Position numbers and translations under genes: made by a program | Assembly: GCA_959020715.1 (NCBI GenBank) | Contig: CAUESV010000001.1 | Location: 124,001-188,000 of the forward strand | Reading direction: 5' to 3' | Length of the DNA: 64,000 nucleotides | From: an uncultured Collinsella sp. | GTDB lineage: Bacteria > Actinomycetota > Coriobacteriia > Coriobacteriales > Coriobacteriaceae | The notes under the pieces: model-generated | Told to the model about the DNA's origin: nothing | Seen by the model: the letters and a program-made list of their open reading frames with translations, nothing else | Databases searched by the model: none | Shown here: one piece after another, positions 15,757-23,844 of the stretch | How positions within the stretch are numbered: position 1 is the first letter of the stretch | Layout of the letters: each line of letters begins with the position of its first letter

Positions 15757-15784
15757 ACGGGCGCGAACCGAAGTCCGCGCCCGT
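15757..15784 (-). terminator. Rho-independent terminator of galU
   Basis: Stem ACGGGCGCG / CGCGCCCGT with a 10-base loop and a T6 run on the minus strand, 20 bases past the galU stop. Confidence 0.88.
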
Positions 15785-15804
15785 AAATGTCGATGCCCGA
15801 AGGC

Positions 15805-16713
15805 TTATTTGCGCATCAATCCGCCGCGCTCGTCGATGGCGTCCCAGAAGGCGTCTGCAAAGCGGGGGTCGCTTGCGGCCATGAGGGCGTTGGTGGCCAT
15901 CCAGCCAGAGGGAGTGCCGGTGTCGTAGCCCGACAGCGGGTCGATGACGACTGCATACATGGCCTCGCGGTCAAGCGAACGGGCCATGGCGTCGGTGAGC
16001 TGGATCTCGCCGCCCTTGCCGGCCTGCTGATCTGCCAGCAGGTCCATGACCAGCGGGCTCAGCAGGTAGCGACCGACGATGTACAGGTTGGACGGAGCCG
16101 CCTCGGGAGCGGGCTTCTCGACCAGACCGCCGATGCGCCAGACAGCGCCCGGCTCGGCATCGGCAACGTCCTCGGCACCCTCGAGCGAACCAACGCGCTC
16201 ACCGGCGATAACGCCGTAGCGACTGACCTCCTCGGGCGAGCAAGCAGCGACGGCGATAACCGAAGCACCACCGTGCTCCTTGGAAACGGCGAGCATCTTG
16301 TCGCAGATGTCGCGGTTAGGCACAACGTAGTCGCCCAGAAGAACCAGGAAGTTCTCCCCTGCCACGGCGTCGGCAGCAGAGCGAATAGCATGGCCGAGGC
16401 CCTTGGGCTCGTACTGATAACGGAAGTCGACCGGCATACCGCCAGCGTGGGCGACGGCATCGGCATAGGCGTTCTTGCCGCGCTCGCGCAGCAGGTTCTC
16501 GAGCGAGCGATCGGGCTGGAAGTAGTTCAGTAGCTCGGGCTTACCGGGAGAAGTAACGATGATGGCGTCGTCGACTTCCTCGGGGTCGAGCGCCTCCTCG
16601 ACGACGTACTGAATGACGGGCTTGTCGAGCACCGGCAGCATCTCTTTGGGCGTGCACTTGGTGCCAGGCAGAAAACGCGTGCCAAGACCGGCGGCGGGGA
16701 TGATTGCCTTCAT
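15805..16713 (-). CDS. galU: UTP--glucose-1-phosphate uridylyltransferase
   Basis: Makes UDP-glucose from UTP and glucose-1-phosphate for cell-envelope glycans and galactose use. 302 residues. The nucleotide-binding motif KAIIPAAGLGTRFLPGTKCTPKEMLP is at the N-terminus, with KPVIQYVVEEA, PKGLGHAI, VLLGDYVV and GGLVEKPAP later, all as in bacterial GalU. The ATG at 16713 follows AAAGGATC; an upstream in-frame ATG at 16797 would add 28 residues unlike the family. It is a single-gene unit with its own promoter and terminator. Confidence 0.95.
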   Translation of the reverse strand: MKAIIPAAGLGTRFLPGTKCTPKEMLPVLDKPVIQYVVEEALDPEEVDDAIIVTSPGKPELLNYFQPDRSLENLLRERGKNAYADAVAHAGGMPVDFRYQYEPKGLGHAIRSAADAVAGENFLVLLGDYVVPNRDICDKMLAVSKEHGGASVIAVAACSPEEVSRYGVIAGERVGSLEGAEDVADAEPGAVWRIGGLVEKPAPEAAPSNLYIVGRYLLSPLVMDLLADQQAGKGGEIQLTDAMARSLDREAMYAVVIDPLSGYDTGTPSGWMATNALMAASDPRFADAFWDAIDERGGLMRK

Positions 16714-16809
16714 GTTATTCAAAGATCCTTTCGCAGGCGCAAAAGCGCCCCATGCGTGCGGCACACAGCCGCAGACCAAATTGCGATACGCAAGCATCTT
16801 ACCGCTGGA

Positions 16810-16837
16810 ACTATATGTCGCTACAAGGCAGAGACAA
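16810..16837 (-). promoter_or_regulatory. Candidate galU promoter
   Basis: On the minus strand TTGTCT (16837-16832) and TATAGT (16815-16810) are 16 bases apart, about 97 bases upstream of galU. The rest of the interval 16838-16971 holds nothing recognised. Confidence 0.5.
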
Positions 16838-16971
16838 TTCTTCAGCAGGTCAACGCAAATTATTGCTCGAATGGTGCAATTTTATTGCCCAACGGCAAGG
16901 CACCCGATACGACGCAAATCACAGAACCTGGCAGTTTGAGCAACCGATGTCGAGGGACCGAAAAACAAAAA

Positions 16972-17000
16972 AGACGGGGCTCGCAATGCGAACCCCGTCT
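16972..17000 (-). terminator. Rho-independent terminator of rplJL
   Basis: Stem AGACGGGG / CCCCGTCT with a 13-base loop, followed on the minus strand by TTTTTTGTTTTT. It lies just past the rplL stop. Confidence 0.9.
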
Positions 17001-17027
17001 GCAAAGAAATCTGGCGAGAAAGCCTGA

Positions 17028-17405
17028 TTACTTGAGGGTGACAGCAGCGCCAGCAGCCTCGAGCTTCTCCTTGGCAGCCTCGGCGTCCTCCTTCTTGGCA
17101 CCCTCGAGAACAGCCTTGGGAGCGCCCTCGACGACCTCCTTGGCCTCCTTCAGGCCAAGGTTGGTGAGCTCACGGACGGCCTTGATGACCTGGATCTTGT
17201 TGTCGCCGAAGCCCTCGAGCACGACGTCAAACTCGGTCTTCTCCTCGGCCTCAGCAGCGCCAGCAGCGGGAGCGGCGACAACAGCGGCAGGAGCAGCGGC
17301 GGAAACGCCGAAGGTGTCCTCGATAGCCTTGACGAGCTCGGAAGCCTCGAGAAGGGTCATTTCCTTAAGAGCATCGATGATCTCATCGGTGGTAAGCTTA
17401 GCCAT
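17028..17405 (-). CDS. rplL: 50S ribosomal protein L7/L12
   Basis: The stalk protein that recruits translation GTPases. 125 residues: N-terminal dimerisation domain KLTTDEIIDALKEMTLLEASELVKAIEDTF, an Ala-rich hinge (~residues 38-55), and a C-terminal domain EFDVVLEGFGDNKIQVIKAVRE ... LGLKEAKEVVEGAPK. The ATG at 17405 is chosen because the native N-terminus MAKLTTDEI begins there; an upstream ATG at 17438 has no ribosome-binding site. Follows rplJ after 102 bases. Confidence 0.97.
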   Translation of the reverse strand: MAKLTTDEIIDALKEMTLLEASELVKAIEDTFGVSAAAPAAVVAAPAAGAAEAEEKTEFDVVLEGFGDNKIQVIKAVRELTNLGLKEAKEVVEGAPKAVLEGAKKEDAEAAKEKLEAAGAAVTLK

Positions 17406-17507
17406 TTCTAAGTCCTTTCGGTTTCCGTGCGGATGCACGGAGATCAGTTAAAACACGGCGCGAATGCGCCAGGGGTGCGGCGTTGCCGCCGCGGGTGAAA
17501 ACAGCGA

Positions 17508-18029
17508 CTAGGCTGCCTTCTGCTCGGAGACCTGCTGGATCGAACGAGCGAGACCAGAGGAAACGCCGTTGACGCAGACAGCGATGTCGCGAGCGAAACC
17601 GGAGATGAGACCGGCGATCTGGCCGAGAAGCTGATCCTTGGTGGGCAGCTCGGCGATAGCCTTAACATCATCAGCGGAAACGGCCTTGCCGTCGGAGATA
17701 CCGCCCTTGATCTCAAGGACGCCCTTGGACTTAGCGGAGAAGTCCTTAAGGGTCTTAGCGGCCTCGACCGGCTCGGTCTCGTAGAACACATAAGCGACGG
17801 GGCCGGCGAGGATCTCGTCGAGCTCGGGCTGCTCCTGGTTCTTGAGAGCGATCTTGACCAGGTTGTTCTTGTAGACCTTCATCTCGGCGCCGCACTCGCG
17901 AAGCTGATGACGCAGCTCCTGAGCCTGCTTAACCGTCAGACCGTTGTAGTTGACGACGAACAGACCGGCGTTCTCGGCGATACGGGACTCGATCTCTGCA
18001 ACCTTGTCGATTTTGTACTGCTGGGGCAT
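17508..18029 (-). CDS. rplJ: 50S ribosomal protein L10
   Basis: L10 anchors the L7/L12 stalk to the 50S subunit and represses its own operon by binding the leader RNA. 173 residues, starting PQQYKIDKVAEIESRIAENAG, with VVNYNGLTVKQAQELRHQLR, YKNNLVKIAL and a C-terminal helix for L12 dimers. GAGGAGGTGTAATTC precedes the ATG at 18029. It is cotranscribed with rplL, away from rplKA (45-46 kb) and not adjacent to rpoBC. Confidence 0.97.
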   Translation of the reverse strand: MPQQYKIDKVAEIESRIAENAGLFVVNYNGLTVKQAQELRHQLRECGAEMKVYKNNLVKIALKNQEQPELDEILAGPVAYVFYETEPVEAAKTLKDFSAKSKGVLEIKGGISDGKAVSADDVKAIAELPTKDQLLGQIAGLISGFARDIAVCVNGVSSGLARSIQQVSEQKAA

Positions 18030-18092
18030 GAATTACACCTCCTCGAATTCTTTCCGGGCACGGTCCGCCACAAGGACGTGACGGGGGCATGT

Positions 18093-18235
18093 CCAAAAAG
18101 AAAGCCCCCGCGCTGCATGAGCGACGGGGGCGAGAAGACATATCTACTCGACCACCTCGGCTGGCGGGAAGTCCCATTAAGCTCGCGGGTAAGACCCGTT
18201 TGCGCCGGCTGTCTCTGGCAGCGGATTCGTGCGTG
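18093..18235 (-). ncRNA. L10 leader with attenuator-like terminator
   Basis: On the minus strand the leader contains GACAGCCGGCG and, about 40 bases later, CGCCAGCCGAGGTGG; these halves pair with one mismatch and the CCGAGGT ending resembles the L10-binding kink-turn leader. Downstream is a stem GCCCCCG / CGGGGGC (18104-18131) with a T-rich run TTTCTTTTT, which would stop transcription before rplJ. Autogenous control by L10 is known for this leader class; the match here is judged by eye only. Confidence 0.6.
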
Positions 18236-18245
18236 AACCGAAAGT

Positions 18246-18274
18246 ATTATGGCGAGGACCCCGGCGTCGGTCAA
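18246..18274 (-). promoter_or_regulatory. Candidate rplJL promoter
   Basis: On the minus strand TTGACC (18274-18269) and CATAAT (18251-18246) are 17 bases apart. The -35 box lies inside the outer arm of palindrome C. Confidence 0.5.
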
Positions 18275-18485
18275 CGGAAAACCAGGCTGCACACAATTCC
18301 ACCATCCGGCACGCTCCGCCGAAGGCCAGGCGCAAGGTTTTCGTTCGGTCAAGTCCTGGCTCGCACGAAGAGCACATTAAGTGCTCTTCGGCTCGTGCGG
18401 AATCTACGAAAACCTTGCGCCTGGCCTTCGACGGCGCGTGCCTGCGTTGACTTTGGGGCAGCCCGGTTTTACGTTGGCTGACGCC
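18263..18485. repeat. Giant palindromic repeat, copy C
   Basis: Three nested inverted arms: outer 28 bp 18263-18290 against 18458-18485 (about three mismatches), middle GGCACGC / GCGTGCC (18308-18314, 18436-18442), inner perfect 25 bp 18320-18344 against 18406-18430. The 61-base loop again has GAAGAGCAC-ATTAA-GTGCTCTTC and flanking AGTCCTG and CGTGCGGAA blocks shared with copies A and B. The arm sequences are otherwise unrelated to A and B. There is no gene in it. Confidence 0.85.
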
Positions 18486-18535
18486 CCCACTCATAATGCT
18501 TGGGTCGGTGGGCTGATGTGTTGCGTCCCGTTGGG

Positions 18536-19672
18536 CTATAAGGTTGAAATGAAGGTGGACAGGCGGGTTAGGCCTTCGTCCAGGTCTTTATCGGAAACGC
18601 AATAGCTGAGGCGGATGTGGCCTTCGGCGCCGAAGCAGTCGCCCGGGACTAGGGCTACGTTGGCCTCTTTGATGGCTTTGATGCAGAAGTCTTCGCTGGT
18701 TAGGTCGAACTTTTTGATGCTGGGGAAGGCGTAGAAGGCGCCTGCGGGCTCTACGACGTCCAGGCCCATGGCATCTAAAGCTGCGAGCACGCATTTGCGG
18801 CGGGCTCGGTAGACTTTGAGCATGGGGGTTGGGTCGACGGTGAGGGCTCGCGTTGCGGCATCCATCTCAAAGGAGACGGCGCTCGATACTAGGTATTGGT
18901 GGGCTTTTGCGATCTCGGCGATGACAGGGGCTGCCGCTGCGAGCCAGCCCAGGCGCCAGCCGGTCATGGCCCAGGGCTTGGAGAAGCTCTCGATGACGAC
19001 CGTCTGCTCGCGCAGCTCCGGGTGTCGCTGGGCGAAGCGCTCGTAGCCATCCACATAGACGAGGCGGTTGTATACGTCGTCGCAGATTACGTAGATGCCC
19101 GCCTGGTCTGCCACACGCGCCACGGCGTCGAGCGATGCCGCGTCGAGGATGCAACCCGTAGGATTGTTGGGCGAGCAGATGACGATGGCCTTGGTCGCCG
19201 GCGTCACGCAAGCACGAAGCGCATCCTCGTCAATCTGAAATTGCGCAGGCTCCGTATCCAAAAAGACTGCTTTGGCGTGGTTGGCCACGACGATGCTCTC
19301 GTACAGGCCAAAGGCCGGCGTGGGAATAATGACCTCGTCGCCGGGGTTGAGCATAGCCATGAATGTTGCCGACAGTGCCTCGGTCGCACCGTCGGTCAGG
19401 ATGACCTCATCGGCGGAAAACGCCAGGCCCGCGTCCCCCATGTAGGCAGATAACGCCTCACGCAGGGCGGGGCGACCGTTGTTGGGCGGATAGTGCGTGT
19501 CACCGCGGCCCAACGAAGCAGTCACCTCGGCGCTAATCACATCGGGCGTGGGAAAATCGGGCTCGCCGAGCGCGAGCGCGATGCATCCCGGGTGCTGGGC
19601 GGCGAGCGCATTGATCCGGCGGATACCGGAGGGCTTGAGCGTGGCAAGCGAGGTATTCATGGGCAGACGCAT
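18536..19672 (-). CDS. PLP-dependent aminotransferase, class I/II
   Basis: 378 residues of fold type I. GCIALALGEPDFPTPDVI is near the N-terminus, followed by NNGRPALREAL, TDGATEALSATF, VICSPNNPTGCIL (binds the PLP ring), ICDDVYNRLVY, and the PLP lysine in VIESFSKPWAMTGWRLGW (~residue 230). The family includes aspartate, aromatic and N-acetyl-diaminopimelate aminotransferases; the exact substrate cannot be told. ATG at 19672 follows GAAAGGAACGCC. It is a single gene, divergent from the gene at 19766. Confidence 0.88.
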   Translation of the reverse strand: MRLPMNTSLATLKPSGIRRINALAAQHPGCIALALGEPDFPTPDVISAEVTASLGRGDTHYPPNNGRPALREALSAYMGDAGLAFSADEVILTDGATEALSATFMAMLNPGDEVIIPTPAFGLYESIVVANHAKAVFLDTEPAQFQIDEDALRACVTPATKAIVICSPNNPTGCILDAASLDAVARVADQAGIYVICDDVYNRLVYVDGYERFAQRHPELREQTVVIESFSKPWAMTGWRLGWLAAAAPVIAEIAKAHQYLVSSAVSFEMDAATRALTVDPTPMLKVYRARRKCVLAALDAMGLDVVEPAGAFYAFPSIKKFDLTSEDFCIKAIKEANVALVPGDCFGAEGHIRLSYCVSDKDLDEGLTRLSTFISTL

Positions 19673-19765
19673 GGCGTTCCTTTCGTAAGGGTTGCACTAG
19701 GATAGCGCGGCGAGGCGCCGCCAGACGGTGTAACCTAAACGGAAACGAGCCGGAAAGGAGATGGC

Positions 19766-20428
19766 ATGGAGACGATCGCGCGCGGCGATAAGCCCAAAAC
19801 GCTGCAAACTATTGCGTATATCAGTATTCCCAATAGCGCCGATCTTGAGTTTTTGCTCTGGGACCTGCAGGATGCCATCGCCGCCTATGCTCAACTTTCC
19901 GGCACCGCACTCCCCCGCCCAGTCGGCTCGAAGGCAAATGACGCCGGCAGCGTTGCCGATGGCATCGTGCTGGCCATTGAAGATGTGGCTGACGATGAGA
20001 CGTTGACTGTTATCGAGCAGGCGCTTGAGCGCTTTGGCAGTACGGGAACACGTGTCTATGCCGTGATTCGAGCCGCACAGCAGGGCGCTGAGCAGGCGCG
20101 TGGAGCCGCCGTTCGTCTGCACAAGGCATGCGAACGCCATGACCAATTGTGGTGTGGCGGCGTTGCCATCTACGGCGGCAGCGGCATTGCGGCGCTTCGT
20201 CGCTCTCCGCGCATGGGACTCTTGCGCCGACCTTTTTCGGAAGCGATGGATAAGCTTGTGGGCGCTGTGCGCATGGGCTGCTCCGTCGAGTATGCACAGC
20301 GACTTGGCGGCGGCAATGCCGGTAGCGTCGATGCCGACGGCATGGTGCGCGCCAGGCCCGCGCTGCCCACACCGATCTGGCATGCCATCATGAAACGCCT
20401 CGGCACCCATGCTCAATCAAGGATCTAG
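19766..20428 (+). CDS. Conserved-looking protein of unknown function
   Basis: 220 residues, not recognised with confidence. It has no signal peptide or membrane segment. The middle (ADGIVLAIEDVADDETLTVIEQAL, TRVYAVIRAAQQGAEQARGAA) reads as alternating strands and helices. The segment CGGVAIYGGSGIAALRRSP followed by FSEAMDKLVGAVRMG resembles the late part of flavodoxin-like NAD(P)H oxidoreductases of Firmicutes, but the N-terminal phosphate-binding loop is not evident, so this is weak. ATG at 19766 follows AAAGGAG. It converges with the glycosylase gene, 1 base apart. Confidence 0.6.
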   Translation: METIARGDKPKTLQTIAYISIPNSADLEFLLWDLQDAIAAYAQLSGTALPRPVGSKANDAGSVADGIVLAIEDVADDETLTVIEQALERFGSTGTRVYAVIRAAQQGAEQARGAAVRLHKACERHDQLWCGGVAIYGGSGIAALRRSPRMGLLRRPFSEAMDKLVGAVRMGCSVEYAQRLGGGNAGSVDADGMVRARPALPTPIWHAIMKRLGTHAQSRI

Positions 20429-20429
20429 A

Positions 20430-20993
20430 CTACCGTGCGATCCAGTCAACGGCTTCGCGCCAACGCTCAACAAGACGTTCCAGACGCCAAGCCGCGTTAG
20501 CGGGACTAGTTGACGGCAATACGACAGCGGGCAGGCCTGTCCGCTCCTTTAGATAGCGCTTATAGAGGCGCCCCGCCGTACCTCCGTTACACACCACCAG
20601 CTCAATAGGCGCATTGCCCGTAATGCGCTCAATATGTGCCGGAACGACGTTTTTGATGCTGGCGTCGCTCGAGCCCTTAATGTCGCAGCTCTCGATCACA
20701 TCCCACAGGGCCACGCCGCCGTTCAGCAGCATGGCCCGCTTGGCGGCAATGGAGGCATCGAGCGTCGCGGGCTCACCGTTTGCCAAAGGATCGCCCTCGT
20801 TGGACGGCACGGATACACCGAGGCACGCGGCCATCACACGCCAAAAGCGGTTCTGCGGATTGCCATAGTAGAAGGCATTGGCACGCGAGAGCACCGAGGG
20901 AAACGACCCCAGCACCAAAACGCGCGAGCGCTCGTCAAACACGGGCTCAAACCCATGCTCAATATGCTGATAGCCCTCGTCCGGCGCAGTCAT
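20430..20993 (-). CDS. Hypoxanthine-DNA glycosylase (uracil-DNA glycosylase superfamily, family 6)
   Basis: 187 residues. The N-terminal motif LVLGSFPSVLSRANAFYYGNPQNRFW (read as two parts around residues 27-52) is characteristic of the family that removes deaminated adenine from DNA. Later segments are GVALWDVIESCDIKGSSDASI and LPSTSPANA, the latter matching the active-site end of UDG-fold enzymes. It lies 3 bases behind the GH13 gene and is probably cotranscribed with it, though no functional link is evident. Confidence 0.8.
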   Translation of the reverse strand: MTAPDEGYQHIEHGFEPVFDERSRVLVLGSFPSVLSRANAFYYGNPQNRFWRVMAACLGVSVPSNEGDPLANGEPATLDASIAAKRAMLLNGGVALWDVIESCDIKGSSDASIKNVVPAHIERITGNAPIELVVCNGGTAGRLYKRYLKERTGLPAVVLPSTSPANAAWRLERLVERWREAVDWIAR

Positions 20994-20996
20994 GAA

Positions 20997-22373
20997 TTAG
21001 GCCCTCAGCAGATAACGCACCTCATAGGGCGCAAGTTCAAGTGAGCCCGACAGCTCGACCGTGGGCGCATCGTCGGCAAGCAGGTCGACGAAGGAGCCAT
21101 TGAGTTCGCCGGCACCAAAGGTATAGGGCTCGTTCACGGCATTGACCACCACGAGCACCGTCGCGTCGTCGCAGGCACGCTCGAACAGCAGCTGCTTGTT
21201 CTGAATCACCACGTTGCGATAGGCACCGTAGTTGAGGGCACGAGCCGCCGCGTCGTTTGCCGAGCGCAGGTGCGCGAGCTGCTTGATGAAGGCCGTCAGC
21301 TCGTTGGGCGCAGGCTCATCGAGCGCAGGACGCAGCGTCCAATCGCCATCGGAACCGCCCTTTTCGCCGGCAATCCCCCACTCGCTGCCATAGTAGACGC
21401 ACGGAATGCCCGGCATGCCAAACAGCATGCCATAGGCGGGGCGCAGGCAGGACTTGTCCGTCAGGATGCTCGCCAGGCGCGGCACATCGTGGTTGTCGAC
21501 AAACGACAGCAGATGCTTGCCGCGATAAATGCACCACGGGTCACCGCCAAACTGGCGATGCAGCGAGTGGGCAATCTCGAACATGTTGACCGAGTTAAAG
21601 CTGGAGTACAGGCCCTTGTAGCACTCGTAGTTGGTGCAGGAGTCGAGCATCTCGTCGTTGACGATCTGGTTGTAGTCGCCGTGGAGCGTCTCGCCGATCA
21701 GCACAAAGTCGGGCTTGAGCTCACGGGTAAAGGCGTGCAGGCGGCGCATGAAGTCGCGGTCGAGCATATAGGCAACGTCCAAGCGCAGGCCGTCGACGCC
21801 AAAGACCTCGGCCCAGCGGCGCACGGACTCAAGCAGGTAATCGACCACGGCGGGGTTTTGCAGGTTGAGCTTCACGAGTTCAAAATGGCCCTCCCAGCCC
21901 TCGTACCAAAAGCCGTCGCCGTAGCACGAGTCACCGTCAAAGCTGATGTGGAACCAATCCTTGTAGGGCGAGTTCCACTTGCGCTCCTGCACATCGCGGA
22001 AGGCCCAAAAGCCGCGACCGACGTGGTTGAAGACGGCGTCGAGCACCACACGGATGCCATGGGCATGCAGCGTCTCGCACACGGCGGCAAAGTCGGCATC
22101 CCCACCCAGGCGGCGGTCGATATGGCGCAGGCTGCGCGTGTCGTAACCGTGGCTATCAGACTCGAGTGGAGGATTGATCAGCACGGCGCCAATACCGAGT
22201 CCCTGCAGGTAGTCGGCCCATTGGGCGATTTTCATAATGGGAGCATCGGGGTTGGGTGCGGCACCGGCAGCTTGGGAGAGTTCATCCTCGGCAACGGGCG
22301 CGGCGTTTTCGCGCGGAGCTCCACAAAAGCCCAGCGGATAGATCTGATAGAACGTCGTCTCGTATGCCCACAT
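20997..22373 (-). CDS. Alpha-amylase family (GH13) glycosidase
   Basis: 458 residues, cytoplasmic (no signal peptide). The GH13 conserved regions are in order: VVLDAVFNHVG (region I, ~residue 110), DGLRLDVAYML (region II, nucleophile Asp), VLIGETLHGDY (region III, acid/base Glu), FVDNHDVPRL (region IV, transition-state Asp). The start MWAYETTFYQIYPLGFCG is typical of intracellular maltodextrin-degrading or neopullulanase-like enzymes, so it probably trims imported malto-oligosaccharides. ATG at 22373 follows GGGAGGTTGCT. Confidence 0.88.
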   Translation of the reverse strand: MWAYETTFYQIYPLGFCGAPRENAAPVAEDELSQAAGAAPNPDAPIMKIAQWADYLQGLGIGAVLINPPLESDSHGYDTRSLRHIDRRLGGDADFAAVCETLHAHGIRVVLDAVFNHVGRGFWAFRDVQERKWNSPYKDWFHISFDGDSCYGDGFWYEGWEGHFELVKLNLQNPAVVDYLLESVRRWAEVFGVDGLRLDVAYMLDRDFMRRLHAFTRELKPDFVLIGETLHGDYNQIVNDEMLDSCTNYECYKGLYSSFNSVNMFEIAHSLHRQFGGDPWCIYRGKHLLSFVDNHDVPRLASILTDKSCLRPAYGMLFGMPGIPCVYYGSEWGIAGEKGGSDGDWTLRPALDEPAPNELTAFIKQLAHLRSANDAAARALNYGAYRNVVIQNKQLLFERACDDATVLVVVNAVNEPYTFGAGELNGSFVDLLADDAPTVELSGSLELAPYEVRYLLRA

Positions 22374-22444
22374 AGCAACCTCCCGGTAAGCTCAACACAA
22401 CGACATCCATTGTATGCCCGGCTTGTATCCTCTTCCCCAAAATA

Positions 22445-22511
22445 AGTTGCGGTGGAATAGTTCCTGCTTGGGCCTTCAGAGGCCTTAAACAGGAACTATT
22501 CCACCGCAACT
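22445..22511. repeat. Perfect 22-bp inverted repeat
   Basis: The arm at 22445-22466 (AGTTGCGGTGGAATAG then TTCCTG) is repeated exactly inverted at 22490-22511, with a small GGCCT/AGGCC hairpin in the 23-base interior. It lies between two minus-strand genes. It lacks a clear T tail, so a simple terminator does not fully explain it. Confidence 0.75.
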
Positions 22512-22526
22512 GATGAGGAAACGTGA

Positions 22527-23723
22527 TCAGGCGACAGGCTTTGCGCGGCGAATGGCCGGGAACATCACCGTGATAGCGAGGATAACGCCCACGACGGCAA
22601 TCGCCCCGCCCGCGAAGCCGATCCAGGCGATACCGGGGCCCGAAACCACGGCTCCGCCGATCGCGGTACCTGTGCCGATACCCAGATTAAACAGGCCCGA
22701 GAAGATCGACATGGCGACGGCCGACGAATCTGCCGGCGTGTGCTTGATGAGCTCGGCCTGAAACGCCACATTAAAGGCTGTGGCGCAGCAGCCCCACAGC
22801 GCGCAGACGGCAAGCACTGCCGCGAGCGACGATGCGGCCGGACCCATGAGCAGCAGAGCCACCGGCACGCCGGAGAGCGTAATTGCGAGGAACGGGAAGC
22901 GGTGCCCATCGAACAGTCGGCCGAATAGCCAGCTTCCGAGCAGACCAGAGCAGCCGAACGCCGTCAGCGTCATAGTGATGGCGCTTGCGTCGACATGCGC
23001 GACCTGAGCCAGGAAAGGCTCGATATAGCTATAGCTCGCGTAATAGCCAGTTGCCATGAACACCGTGACCGCATAGAGCGCGATCAGTAACGGGTTCTTG
23101 AGCAGCTCGGGCAGTTGCTTGACGGTAAAGCGCTCGCCCGCCGGCATGGTTGGAAACACGGTCGCCTGGTAGACGACCGCGACAGCAGACAGTGCTCCGA
23201 CCACGGCAAACGTCATACGCCAGCCCACGGCCAGGCCAATGGCGCGGCCGAGCGGCAGGCCGAAGATCTGTGCGACGGAAGAGCCCGTGGCGATCATGCT
23301 GATGGCGAGCGCCCCGTGGCGTGTGTCAACCAGGCGCGACGCCATAATCGAGGCGACCGACCAGAACACGGCATGTGCGCAAGCGACCACCAGGCGCGCG
23401 CAGACCAGGATGGGATAAGTCGGCGCCACAGCGGACAGAAACTGGCCGAGCGAGAACACGGCGAGCACGCCCAGCAGCATCCGCTTGAACTCGAAACGCG
23501 AAGCGAACACCATGAGCGGCAACGACAGCAGCATGACGCCCCAGGCATAGACCGAGATCATGATGCCCGCCTGGGCCTCGGTGAGCGAGAACGACGCGGC
23601 GATATCAGTCAAAAGGCCGATGGGCATAAACTCCGACGTGTTGAACACGAACGCACAGCAGGTGAGCCCGACGAGCGGGAGCCACTGCCTGAGCGTGATG
23701 CCGTCTTGCCTTGCCTGACTCAT
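22527..23723 (-). CDS. MFS transporter, DHA1-type (sugar/drug efflux)
   Basis: 398 residues with about 12 hydrophobic segments. The beginning LPLVGLTCCAFVFNTSEFMPIGLLTDIA and AQAGIMISVYAWGVML resemble AraJ/SotB/YdhP-type exporters; the typical loop-2 motif has drifted (MVFASRFEFKRML). The ATG at 23723 is preceded by TGGAGACG; an in-frame TTG at 23738 overlaps that site and is unlikely. It is a single-gene unit; the substrate is unknown. Confidence 0.85.
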   Translation of the reverse strand: MSQARQDGITLRQWLPLVGLTCCAFVFNTSEFMPIGLLTDIAASFSLTEAQAGIMISVYAWGVMLLSLPLMVFASRFEFKRMLLGVLAVFSLGQFLSAVAPTYPILVCARLVVACAHAVFWSVASIMASRLVDTRHGALAISMIATGSSVAQIFGLPLGRAIGLAVGWRMTFAVVGALSAVAVVYQATVFPTMPAGERFTVKQLPELLKNPLLIALYAVTVFMATGYYASYSYIEPFLAQVAHVDASAITMTLTAFGCSGLLGSWLFGRLFDGHRFPFLAITLSGVPVALLLMGPAASSLAAVLAVCALWGCCATAFNVAFQAELIKHTPADSSAVAMSIFSGLFNLGIGTGTAIGGAVVSGPGIAWIGFAGGAIAVVGVILAITVMFPAIRRAKPVA

Positions 23724-23772
23724 ATATAACGTCTCCAATCATTTTGAGTGGAGGCGATTATATAGCAACGGC

Positions 23773-23803
23773 CCCGCATCCGTCAGCAACAGATGCGGGG
23801 CCG
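23773..23803 (-). terminator. Rho-independent terminator after feoB
   Basis: Stem GGCCCCGCATC / GATGCGGGGCC with a 9-11-base loop, located between feoB and the MFS gene on the same strand. The T tail is weak. Confidence 0.7.
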
Positions 23804-23844
23804 AAAACAATTCGATACACAGAGGTTGCGCCGTCAATACATAA

